Positions 1 through 5,855 of a stretch of DNA of 6,146 nucleotides are shown here, one piece after another. The notes beneath the pieces were generated by a model, which was given only the letters and a program-made list of their open reading frames with translations, did no database searches and had not been told where the DNA came from. The DNA comes from Bacillota bacterium (lineage in GTDB: Bacteria > Bacillota > Sulfobacillia > JAJZYS01 > JAJYTV01), in NCBI GenBank assembly GCA_021786135.1, contig JAJYNV010000081.1, forward strand, positions 1-6,146, in the 5' to 3' direction. Made by a program: the position numbers and the translations under genes. Positions within the stretch are counted from its first letter, which is position 1. Every line of letters starts with the position of its first letter.

Positions 1-87
1 CGCTTTGCGCGCCGTCTGGTCGAAGCAGGAAGGGCGCAAGCCCACGGTAAGACACCGAAAGAAAGCGGCGGGCGCGAATACGTCTGA
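1..87 (+). CDS. Possible 3' end of an upstream gene (partial, unrecognised)
   Basis: Frame 1 is open from the window edge to a TGA at 85-87, giving 28 residues that begin RFARRLVEAGRAQAHGK and end SGGREYV. The stretch is basic and could be the C-terminus of a protein, but I do not recognise the family and 28 codons is too short to judge. Third-position GC is only moderate. A GNRA-type hairpin (GGGC-GCAA-GCCC, 32-43) lies inside it, so the segment may instead be structured or noncoding. If it is a gene, it converges on the exporter at 2058-5291. Without the intron the two stop codons would be only about 19 bases apart. Confidence 0.22.
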   Translation, partial: RFARRLVEAGRAQAHGKTPKESGGREYV

Positions 88-93
88 CTACGT

Positions 94-99
94 TTTCGG
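94..99 (+). other. IBS1, intron-binding site in the 5' exon
   Basis: The six bases just before the intron's GTGCG end read TTTCGG. They are the exact complement of CCGAAA shown in the loop of the hairpin at 286-313. In group II introns the IBS1-EBS1 pairing positions the 5' splice site and selects the DNA target, so the match supports the 99/100 junction. An IBS2 of CTACG (88-92) could pair with CGTAG (212-216), but that second pairing is much less certain. Confidence 0.65.
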
Positions 100-285
100 G
101 TGCGCCGGGTAAGCCGGTTGTCTTGAGCGGGTGAGATTCCCGCCCCTGCAAGGGCTAGCCACCCACAGGGAAGCGAGCCTTGGCTCGTCAGTCGCGAGGC
201 TGGCGAGTAAGCGTAGGCAGCGCGATGTCCAGGCCGCAGCCCGAAAGGGCGAGGGGATTCAGCCTCGTTACTAGATTATCCGAGG

Positions 286-313
286 GCCGACGGTGTCCGA
301 AATACCGGAAGGC
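286..313 (+). other. EBS1 hairpin of intron domain I
   Basis: An outer helix GCC/GGC (286-288 with 311-313), a small internal loop and an inner helix CGGT/ACCG (291-294 with 304-307) present a nine-base loop. The loop contains CCGAAA at 297-302, a perfect six-base complement of the exon bases 94-99. This is the usual geometry of exon-binding site 1. A second CCGAAA occurs at 241-246 but is not shown in such a loop, so the one at 297 is preferred. Confidence 0.65.
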
Positions 314-586
314 AAGAGTAGGTGCTCGTCATGGCAAGAGCACCGGAGACCTCGGCGGGGTCAAAGACCGCGGCACGGCAGAAATCGAGACAGCACAGGT
401 ATCCGGGAGGCCTCCCGGAGTCGCGCGCAAGCGTGTACGCCCAACCCGACAGGATAAACCGAAGGGCGGCGGAAGCGCCGGGAGGAGTCGGGGCCACTCA
501 TAGTACTCCGAGCTGGGGAGAGCCCAGTACATGGGGAAGGGGGGGCCGGTCTCAGCGATCCAGGACCGCAATCGGCTCCGCAGCAG

Positions 587-592
587 AAGGAG
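587..592 (+). promoter_or_regulatory. Ribosome binding site of the intron maturase
   Basis: AAGGAG lies seven bases before the ATG at 600. It decides the start against the in-frame ATG at 531, which has no such site and would add 23 low-complexity Arg-rich residues from ribozyme sequence. Confidence 0.7.
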
Positions 593-599
593 ATCACCG

Positions 600-1887
600 A
601 TGAACGAGGGACTGGAACGCATCGCGCATAGGGCCAAGGCGGACCCGGCATGCCGGTTCGGCGCACTGGCCCACCACCTCACGGAGGATTTCCTCCGTGA
701 CACCTGGCAGAGGCTCAACCGGAAGGGAGCCCCTGGAGTCGATCACGCGACAGCCGAGGAGTACGCGGCGAATCTCGACGACAACCTGAAGAGGTTGGTC
801 GAAGGGATGAAGCGGCGGTACTACCGGGCACCGCACGTGCGCAGGGTCTACATACCCAAGGCGGGCAATCCATCGAAGCTTCGTCCATTAGGGGTGCCGA
901 CTGTCGAGGACCGCCTGCTTCAGAGCGCGGTCGCTCGCATCCTATCGGCCATTTACGAGGCGGACTTCCTGGACTGCTCCTACGGGTTCAGGCCCGGCCG
1001 GACAGCGCATCAGGCGCTGGCGGCAGTGCGCAACGGGGTGATGTTCGGTGGGGCACAGTACGTCTACGAGGCGGACATCCGTTCGTTCTTCGATGTGCTG
1101 GACCACGCTTGGCTGATGCGCATGCTCGCACTTCGGATCGGCGACCCGTGGATCCTGCGCCTCATCCGCAAGTGGTTGAGCGCTGGAATCCTCGACCACG
1201 AGCAGGTGACAACACCGGAGCAAGGAACCCCCCAGGGGGGGGCCCGTGTCTCCAGTGCTTGCCAACGTTTACCTGTACTACGCCCTCGACCTCTGGTTCG
1301 AGAAGGTTGTGCGCCCGCGCTGCGGGGGCAAGGCGACACTGATCCGCTTCGCCGATGACTTCGTCGTTCTCTTCCAGAGCGAGATGGACGCACAGCAGTT
1401 CGCAAAGGCTCTGCCAAAGCGGCTTGCGAAGTTCAACCTCACGCTCGCCGAAGAAAAGACGCACCTGCTGCCCTTTGGGCGGAAGCACTGGCGGAGTGGG
1501 CAAAGCCACCCCCACTACTTCGACTTCCTTGGATTCCGTCACCACCTCGGTACGGACCGTAAGGGCCGCATGGCGGTCGTGCGCATCCCGTCGCCGAAGA
1601 GCGTGCGGAAGTTCCTTGCGGAGGTAAAGGAATGGTTGCAGCAGCACATGCACGACCGGCCTCAGGACCAGCAGGCCGCACTGACGCAGAAGCTCCAGGG
1701 TTTCTACCAGTACTTCAGTGTCTGGTACGCAAGCGAAAAGCTCCGCGTAGTCTGGCGGGAAGTGTACAAGCTGTGGAAACACGCACTGGAGGGACGCAGT
1801 CAGCGCGGTGCGAGGACGTGGGTCAGGTGGACGCGACACCCGTGGTTCACCCTGCCGGGGCCGAAGCTGGTGCACAGGACGGTGTAA
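600..1887 (+). pseudogene. ltrA: Group II intron reverse transcriptase/maturase, frameshifted
   Basis: This gene encodes the intron's reverse transcriptase and maturase, which binds the intron RNA, helps it splice and copies it into target DNA. The ATG at 600 starts the finger-palm domain: KLRPLGVPTVEDR (about 93-105), YGFRPGR (128-134), catalytic Asp in YEADIRSFF (Asp159), then QGTPQGG (208-214). Here a run of eight G (1235-1242) is one base too long. The frame set at 600 then runs off to a stop at 1356-1358. The other frame resumes with SPVLANVYL, FADD (about 250-253 after repair), FLGF and a thumb/X domain, ending at TAA 1885-1887. Removing one G restores GG-PVSP and a 428-residue protein, so a +1 indel is the simplest reading. 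It ends HPWFTLPGPKLVHRTV with no CXXC or HNH endonuclease domain. Sequencing error in the homopolymer, true decay, or slippage on the G8 run are all possible. Confidence 0.9.
1235..1242 (+). repeat. G8 homopolymer at the maturase frameshift
   Basis: Eight consecutive G follow CCCCCCA and precede CCC, inside codons for PQGG-PVSP. Seven G would keep the reverse transcriptase in one frame. Continuing from the frame of 600 into that of 1249 needs a +1 shift, or one G omitted in the transcript; a conventional -1 slip would not restore it. Confidence 0.8.
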
Positions 1888-1901
1888 CGCGAGAGATCGG
1901 G

Positions 1902-1934
1902 GAGCCCGGTGCCGGGAATCGGCACGCCGGGTTC
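1902..1934 (+). ncRNA. Group II intron domain V (catalytic hairpin)
   Basis: This hairpin is the catalytic core of the ribozyme. GAGCCCGG (1902-1909) pairs with CCGGGTTC (1927-1934) with one G-U pair, then a two-base CG bulge (1925-1926), then TGCCG/CGGCA (1910-1914 with 1920-1924) closed by a GGAAT loop. The AGC triad is at 1903-1905 and the bulge is in the expected place. At 33 bases it is one shorter than the commonest 34-base form, because the terminal loop is shortened. It begins 14 bases after the maturase stop codon. Confidence 0.85.
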
Positions 1935-1937
1935 TGC

Positions 1938-2048
1938 GGGGGGTGAAGGTACAAGATGGCTATGCCGGTTCACCAAGGGCACCGCTCCGAAAAGGGCGGC
2001 AACAGAGACTGGCGCTATGGCTACGGCTATCGAGGCCTTCGTCTACCC
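1938..2048 (+). ncRNA. Group II intron domain VI with bulged A and an enlarged tip
   Basis: After the three-base linker TGC, bases 1938-1949 (GGGGGGTGAAGG) pair with 2036-2048 (CCTTCGTCTACCC) in a 12-bp helix interrupted only by a single bulged A at 2045. G-U pairs lie next to it, as is typical around the lariat branch point. This is the expected domain VI, but its terminal loop is about 86 bases (1950-2035) instead of a few. The loop could form its own small hairpins, such as CCGCTC/GGGCGG (1982-1987 with 1994-1999). A rival short hairpin, GGTGAA/TTCACC (1942-1947 with 1969-1974), lacks a bulged A and the AC end, so I prefer the long form. Confidence 0.6.
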
Positions 2049-2054
2049 ACCTGA
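1956..2054 (+). CDS. Possible 32-residue ORF in the domain VI tip
   Basis: ATG at 1956 opens a 32-codon frame ending TGA at 2052-2054, spanning the enlarged loop of domain VI. The peptide is basic and Gly/Tyr-rich near its end, with DWRYGYGYRGLRL. The Tyr codons alternate TAT/TAC/TAT within a hexamer repeat (2013-2030). That is mildly suggestive of coding, but could equally be a small tandem duplication. A weak GAAGG lies seven bases before the ATG. I recognise no family. It may be chance, or a remnant of a gene captured by the intron. Confidence 0.15.
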   Translation: MAMPVHQGHRSEKGGNRDWRYGYGYRGLRLPT

Positions 2055-2061
2055 CAGTCAG
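2051..2061. repeat. 11-bp palindrome at the intron 3' junction and exporter stop
   Basis: CTGAC-A-GTCAG is a perfect dyad that contains the exporter's stop codon (2058-2060, minus strand) and abuts the likely intron end. A CTGACT at 84-89, in the 5' exon, is complementary to AGTCAG at 2056-2061. In the intron-free exon sequence these could form a six-bp stem with a loop of about 15 bases. There is no T run, so it is not a clear terminator. Confidence 0.35.
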
Positions 2062-5000
2062 TCCGCATCAGGCGCCGGTATGAACTTGCGTCCTGTCTTG
2101 TGACGCCGGCGGTGCCGCGATCTGAGCGCCCTCGGGCGACGGCTCGGCAGGGGCCAGCGCAGACCCCAGCCGACAATGGCGGTCGCCGCCGGCACGAAGA
2201 ATCCGAGCAGCACCAACGTGTAGACAAACAGGCCGATGACGACCACGACGCCCATCTCCTCGAGACTGGTGACGCCCGAGACGACCATCGAGCCGAACGT
2301 GCCGCCCATGATCACCGCGGCTGACAGGATCACATGCCCCATGCGGTCCATCGCTGTCCTGATCGCCTGCTGCGGCGTCATGCGCTCACGCAGCATCTCC
2401 TCGAAGCGCGACATCAGAAAGATGGCGTAATCCACCCCAAGGGCAACGAGAAGCAGCAGCACGAAGAATGGCAACACCCAGTAGATGCCCGTGTGATGCA
2501 GAAGGTCGACGAACAGGAGTTGGCCGAGCCCCATGGCCACGTAGTAGGTGGCGTAGAGCGATGCGATCAGATAGAGCGGGATCACGACCGATCCGAACAG
2601 GATCACGAGCAGCAGGAAGATCGCGCCCAGCACCAGGATCGCCGTCTGCTGGAAGTCATGGGCAGAGATCGCGCTCAAGTTCTCCTGCAGGCCCGTCTGT
2701 CCCCCGGTATAGAGGCTGCCGTGGTCGACCGGGCTTGTCGCCAGCGCGTGCTGCGCCGCGCTTAGAAGCACCGGCATCTCGTCAATGGCCTCCGAGGAGT
2801 AGGGATTGGCGGCAAGGTCGACGGTAAATGAGGCGACGTGTCCGTCGGGGGAGATGTAACTCTCCATGGCGCGCTTGAGTTCCGGGTCGCCGAGCGCCGA
2901 CGCGGGCAGGTAGAAGCCTGCGCTCGCGGCACCCTGCGACATGTTGGCGAGGTCCTGCTGGGCCTGTTGCACACCGCTGCCGATCTCTCCCGCCGCGCTG
3001 GCAGCCGAGGACAACCCGGGGCCGAGTTTCTGGGCACCCTGCGTGGCCTGCACAAGACCTGAGGCGAGCGCGGTGCTCGACTTCGCGAAGGTACCGGTGC
3101 CTGCTGACAGCTTCGGTGCCGACGCGGCGAGTTCCGTCATGCCGCCCGCTACCCTCGAGGCGCCTGTGGCGAGGCTCTGGGCACCCTTGGCTGCAGTCGC
3201 GCCGGCCTGCGCCAGGCCAGTCACGGCCTGGGCCAGTTGCTGGGCCGACGTGCTCAACCCGGCCGTCGCGCTGCTGATGCCCGACGCACCCTCAGCCAGG
3301 TTTGCGGCACCGGTCTTCGTCTGCTCGAGACCCTGGTCGAGCCCTGTGGCCGTGGCGACGATGGCCTGCCAGTCCGGCGACTGGCCAATTCCGGGATGGG
3401 CGGTCGCCCAGGCCGCGATGGCCTGGCTGAGACTCTGCGCCGCCTGCGACAGCTGGGCTGCCGACTGACTGAGCGTCGACGCACCCTGAGACACCGACGC
3501 GCTGCCGGTTGCTGTCTCCTGGATGCCTGCGGCCAGCTTGCCGCTGCCCTGGGCGAGCGACTGGACAGCCCCGGACAATTGTGACGTGCCCTGTGCGAGC
3601 GAGGCGGCACCGCTCTCCAGTTGACGAGCTGCCCGACCGATCTTGCCGGCCCCTTGCCCGAAGGCCAGGAGACCGCTCTGCAGCGAGGGCGTGGAACGCA
3701 GCAGCTGTTCAGCAGCCGAATGGAGCTTGTTGCCGGCGGCAGCCGCCGCCTGCATGTCGCTGCCGGCCTTGCCGAGCTGGCCGGCAAGCGTCCTGGCTCC
3801 CTGCACGGCCGCGCCTAGGCCGGACGCGACACGGCCAGTCTGGGTCGCGAGCGTAAACTCCGCGACCGGCTTGCCCAGCGGCCATGCGGCGCTGTCCACA
3901 GCAGTCACTCCATGCCGGGCCGCCAGCGCGGCCGATATCTGGTCGATCGTCGCGAGGCCCTGCGGCGTGCGCAGATTGGCGCTCGTCTCGAGGACAATCT
4001 GGGCCGGCATCACCTTGCCCTCGCCAAAACTCTGCGCCACCGCGTGGAATCCTTGCACCGAGGTCGCCTGCGGTATCTGGTGCAGGGTATTGAAGGAACG
4101 CTGACCAGTGTAGAGCAGGGCGATCGGCGTCAACACCGCGACGAGGGCGAGCGCAGTCCACCAGGGGTGAGCGGTCGCAAGGCGCCCGCTGAAGTTCCAC
4201 AGACGCAGGGGGCGCGTGACTTCACCCGTCTTGGGCGGCCGCGGCCAGAAGAGCTTCCGGCCGAAGATGGCCATAAGGGCAGGTATCAGCGTGAGGCAGG
4301 CCAGGAGTGTCACGGCTATGCCGATGGCGACACCAGTTCCCGAGCGGTATAGGCTGAACTCCGCGAAGTAGAGCGTCGCGAACGACACCAGCACGGTGAG
4401 CGAGCTGAAGAGTACGGTGCGCCCGGCACCTGCAAAGGTACGCGCGATGGCATCTTCAACGTTTTCGTGATTGCGCTGCAGTTCCTCGCGGAAGCGGTTC
4501 AACAGGATGATCGCGTAATCGGTGCCCGCACCGAACAGAACCGCGATCAGGAAGGTCTGCGTAAAGGTCGTGAGCGGCAGGCCGAACCGGCCCAGATAAG
4601 CGTCCACGCCGGACGTGATCAGGAAGGAAACTCCTATGGTGAACAGGTTGACCAGCGGAGCGAGCGCAGAGCGTAGCACGACGACCAGGATGATCAGCAC
4701 CAGGGCCACCGTGACGGCGGCCGTGCGGTTCACACCCTCTTGAGAGATGCGAATGTTGTCCTGCATGATCGGAACATCGCCTGTGTAGTAGATGCGCAGT
4801 CCTGGAGGACTGCCGCGGAACGAACTTTCCACCTCTTTCAGAGCTCGGGCGGTGCCAGGGTTGACGTCAGACGCGCGGAACCCCACGACGGCTATTTCCG
4901 TCGAGCGGTCCCGACTCACGAAGGCGGACGAAGCGTTGGACGCCACGGTCCACTGGTCCTGGACAAAGCTGATGCCGCTCTTCGAGGTCTTGCCGGCGAG

Positions 5001-5291
5001 GCGCACAAGCTGCTTGCGGAAGAAACGCTGGTCGGCGGCGGTAAGGCCACCCTTGCGTACGATCGCCACAATCATGCTGCTCTTCTGTGGATGCTTGGGA
5101 TCGATGCGCGCTATGAGCCTGTTGGCCTGTTCATAGCTCGCGTTCTTTGGCAGACTGATGGCATCCTGCTGGGCGACCACCGTACTGATCTGGGGCAGGA
5201 ATGCCACGGTGAAGATGGCCGCCGCGAGCCAGACGATTACAATGGGCCAGCGCAGGCGGACAATCAGGCGGCTGACGCGCGTAGGGTTCAA
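2058..5291 (-). CDS. MMPL/RND-superfamily exporter with long heptad-repeat loop
   Basis: This is a 1077-residue inner-membrane transporter, presumably driven by the proton gradient, that would export a hydrophobic or lipid-like substrate or a drug. The substrate is unknown. About twelve membrane segments are visible: one at 13-33, five between 191 and 344, one at 376-395, then five between 880 and 1041. Both halves carry the family proton-relay motif, GTDYAIILLNRF (Asp258-Tyr259) and GVDYAIFLMSRF (Asp954-Tyr955). The first outer loop is about 34-190. The second, about 396-878, is greatly enlarged by some 300 residues of heptads. The start is TTG (5291-5289), because a stop lies two codons upstream in frame and the next Met would remove the first membrane helix. 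It overlaps the regulator's stop by four bases, implying translational coupling. The C-terminus is a short Arg-rich cytoplasmic tail. No periplasmic adaptor or outer-membrane channel gene is present in this window. Confidence 0.93.
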   Translation of the reverse strand: MNPTRVSRLIVRLRWPIVIVWLAAAIFTVAFLPQISTVVAQQDAISLPKNASYEQANRLIARIDPKHPQKSSMIVAIVRKGGLTAADQRFFRKQLVRLAGKTSKSGISFVQDQWTVASNASSAFVSRDRSTEIAVVGFRASDVNPGTARALKEVESSFRGSPPGLRIYYTGDVPIMQDNIRISQEGVNRTAAVTVALVLIILVVVLRSALAPLVNLFTIGVSFLITSGVDAYLGRFGLPLTTFTQTFLIAVLFGAGTDYAIILLNRFREELQRNHENVEDAIARTFAGAGRTVLFSSLTVLVSFATLYFAEFSLYRSGTGVAIGIAVTLLACLTLIPALMAIFGRKLFWPRPPKTGEVTRPLRLWNFSGRLATAHPWWTALALVAVLTPIALLYTGQRSFNTLHQIPQATSVQGFHAVAQSFGEGKVMPAQIVLETSANLRTPQGLATIDQISAALAARHGVTAVDSAAWPLGKPVAEFTLATQTGRVASGLGAAVQGARTLAGQLGKAGSDMQAAAAAGNKLHSAAEQLLRSTPSLQSGLLAFGQGAGKIGRAARQLESGAASLAQGTSQLSGAVQSLAQGSGKLAAGIQETATGSASVSQGASTLSQSAAQLSQAAQSLSQAIAAWATAHPGIGQSPDWQAIVATATGLDQGLEQTKTGAANLAEGASGISSATAGLSTSAQQLAQAVTGLAQAGATAAKGAQSLATGASRVAGGMTELAASAPKLSAGTGTFAKSSTALASGLVQATQGAQKLGPGLSSAASAAGEIGSGVQQAQQDLANMSQGAASAGFYLPASALGDPELKRAMESYISPDGHVASFTVDLAANPYSSEAIDEMPVLLSAAQHALATSPVDHGSLYTGGQTGLQENLSAISAHDFQQTAILVLGAIFLLLVILFGSVVIPLYLIASLYATYYVAMGLGQLLFVDLLHHTGIYWVLPFFVLLLLVALGVDYAIFLMSRFEEMLRERMTPQQAIRTAMDRMGHVILSAAVIMGGTFGSMVVSGVTSLEEMGVVVVIGLFVYTLVLLGFFVPAATAIVGWGLRWPLPSRRPRALRSRHRRRHKTGRKFIPAPDAD
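2922..3830 (-). repeat. xxxLxxG heptad-repeat region of the exporter
   Basis: Residues 488-790 of the exporter repeat with a period of seven: a small hydrophobic residue, often Leu, followed three later by Gly, Ala or Ser. Clear units include QLESGAA, SLAQGTS, QLSGAVQ, SLAQGSG and KLAAGIQ. The register is unbroken from Val488 to Leu621, then shifts by two residues across a turn with Pro633, Gly634, Gly636, Pro639 and Trp641, and resumes from Leu651 to Met784. Each arm holds about 20 heptads. This matches the X-X-X-Leu-X-X-Gly heptads (TIGR03057) known in YhgE/Pip-type proteins. Pro535, Pro726 and Pro758 may kink the helices. Confidence 0.8.
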
Positions 5292-5761
5292 GGTTCAGTC
5301 GCCCCCGTTTCGTGGCCCGGGTGCATGCGTCCAAGAATCGCAGCGAGACCGTTCAGCAGTTCCAGAAGGTCGCTTGAATCTCCCACGCCGAGTTCCTGGA
5401 TGACGCGGCCCCAGAGATCTTGAAGACGCAGCTCGGTCGCTGCGAGAAGCTCCAGGCCGCGCGGTGCCGCAGAGAACCAGGCAACGCGGCGATCCGTCTG
5501 ATCCGCGCGCCTGCGCAAGAGCCCCTGCGCAATCATGCGTTTGGTCAGGCTGCTGACCGGTCCCGAGGTGATGCCGAGCGCGTCGCCTACCTGCGCTGCT
5601 GTCCAGGGTCCCTCGCTCCGCAACTGGCGCAGGAGATAGAACTGCGCAAGCGTGAGGCCCGCCAGGCGCGCCTCACGGGTGAGATGCTGCAGCAGGTTGC
5701 GTATAAGCGATGGGAACATGCGGTCGTAGGCCTGGATCAGGTCCCGCTCGTCCTCGGGCAC
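5288..5761 (-). CDS. MarR-family transcriptional regulator
   Basis: This is a 157-residue dimeric winged-helix repressor. The first of about 20 residues and the C-terminal stretch (about 105-147) form the dimer helices. The helix-turn-helix lies at about 54-82, with TSGPVSSLTKRMIAQGLL as the recognition segment. The wing follows, with the family's Asp-Arg-Arg motif at 90-92. I place the start at GTG (5761-5759) because GGAGG (5770-5774) sits eight bases upstream and the result has the usual family length. An upstream ATG at 5884 would give 198 residues, but it would overlap the divergent tRNA promoter and this gene's own promoter. The gene is first in an operon with the exporter. MarR proteins commonly repress themselves and an adjacent efflux pump until a small aromatic or phenolic ligand binds. 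The ligand here is unknown. Confidence 0.88.
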   Translation of the reverse strand: MPEDERDLIQAYDRMFPSLIRNLLQHLTREARLAGLTLAQFYLLRQLRSEGPWTAAQVGDALGITSGPVSSLTKRMIAQGLLRRRADQTDRRVAWFSAAPRGLELLAATELRLQDLWGRVIQELGVGDSSDLLELLNGLAAILGRMHPGHETGATEP

Positions 5762-5769
5762 GACATACG

Positions 5770-5774
5770 CCTCC
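5770..5774 (-). promoter_or_regulatory. Ribosome binding site deciding the MarR start
   Basis: GGAGG on the minus strand lies eight bases before the GTG at 5761. No comparable site precedes the longer-frame ATG at 5884. Confidence 0.65.
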
Positions 5775-5779
5775 AGATC

Positions 5780-5810
5780 TCTTCGTATGAAAGTTTCTTT
5801 GTGATGAAGA
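5780..5810. promoter_or_regulatory. Candidate MarR operator, 31-bp concentric dyad
   Basis: Two inverted repeats share one centre at 5795. The inner one is AAAG-TTT-CTTT (5790-5800) and the outer one TCTTC/GAAGA (5780-5784 with 5806-5810). Ten of fifteen arm positions are complementary. The dyad overlaps the -10 element and predicted start of transcription of the MarR promoter and ends before the ribosome binding site, which is where an autorepressor would bind. Confidence 0.45.
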
Positions 5811-5835
5811 TAATATGGCGCACGATGGCAGTCAA
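5807..5835 (-). promoter_or_regulatory. Sigma70-like promoter of the MarR-exporter operon
   Basis: On the minus strand TTGACT (5835-5830), a 17-base spacer and TATCTT (5812-5807) form a plausible -35/-10 pair. Transcription would begin near 5800, giving a leader of about 40 bases before the GTG start. Confidence 0.5.
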
Positions 5836-5855
5836 GTACTGCTCGCCTCGACGCC

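Larger units (their letters stand above)
100..599 (+). ncRNA. Group II intron RNA, domains I-III and start of IV
   Basis: These 500 bases ahead of the maturase hold no supportable protein gene. They have many short inverted repeats, as expected for ribozyme domains I to III. Examples are GCGGG/CCCGC near 128-144, the EBS1 hairpin at 286-313, and a CTGGG-GAGAG-CCCAG hairpin (513-527) closed by GTA/TAC (503-505 with 528-530), which probably belongs to domain III or the foot of domain IV. The open frames seen here on either strand have no recognisable protein features and are best regarded as chance. I did not fold the whole domain, so finer assignments are not made. Confidence 0.75.
100..2050 (+). 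mobile_element. Group II intron (ribozyme plus frameshifted maturase ORF)
   Basis: This is a self-splicing retroelement of about 1.95 kb. The evidence is a GTGCG 5' end at 100, a structured leader of 500 bases, a reverse transcriptase/maturase reading frame in the domain IV position, a recognisable domain V, and a domain VI stem with a bulged A, followed by an AC dinucleotide at 2049-2050. The 5' boundary is well fixed by the EBS1-IBS1 match. The 3' boundary is less certain (2050, give or take about five bases), because A2045 is then nearer the end than the usual seven or eight bases. The intron lies between the exporter's stop codon (2058-2060, opposite strand) and a possible convergent upstream gene, so it interrupts no clear reading frame. 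The maturase frameshift suggests it is no longer autonomously mobile, although the ribozyme core looks intact and might be served in trans. Confidence 0.88.

Noticed and set aside
180..718. Overlapping open frames on both strands in the intron leader
   Set aside because: They lie in ribozyme domains I-III, mutually overlap, are Arg/Pro/Gly-rich and show no family features. High GC makes long chance frames common.
1942..1974. Short hairpin GGTGAA/TTCACC as an alternative domain VI
   Set aside because: It has no bulged A on its 3' strand and no matching AY intron end. The longer helix to 2036-2048 satisfies both.
84..2055. CTGAC on both sides of the intron as a target-site duplication
   Set aside because: Group II introns retrohome without duplicating the target, the two copies are not both adjacent to the junctions, and five bases are easily chance.
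2922..3830. CRISPR array or minisatellite in the exporter gene
   Set aside because: The periodicity is at the amino-acid level (seven residues) with divergent DNA. There are no identical repeats or spacers.
2100..5423. Many plus-strand and alternate-frame ORFs opposite the exporter
   Set aside because: They are shadows of the high-GC exporter and regulator genes, with Arg/Ala/Pro-rich low-complexity translations and no recognisable motifs.
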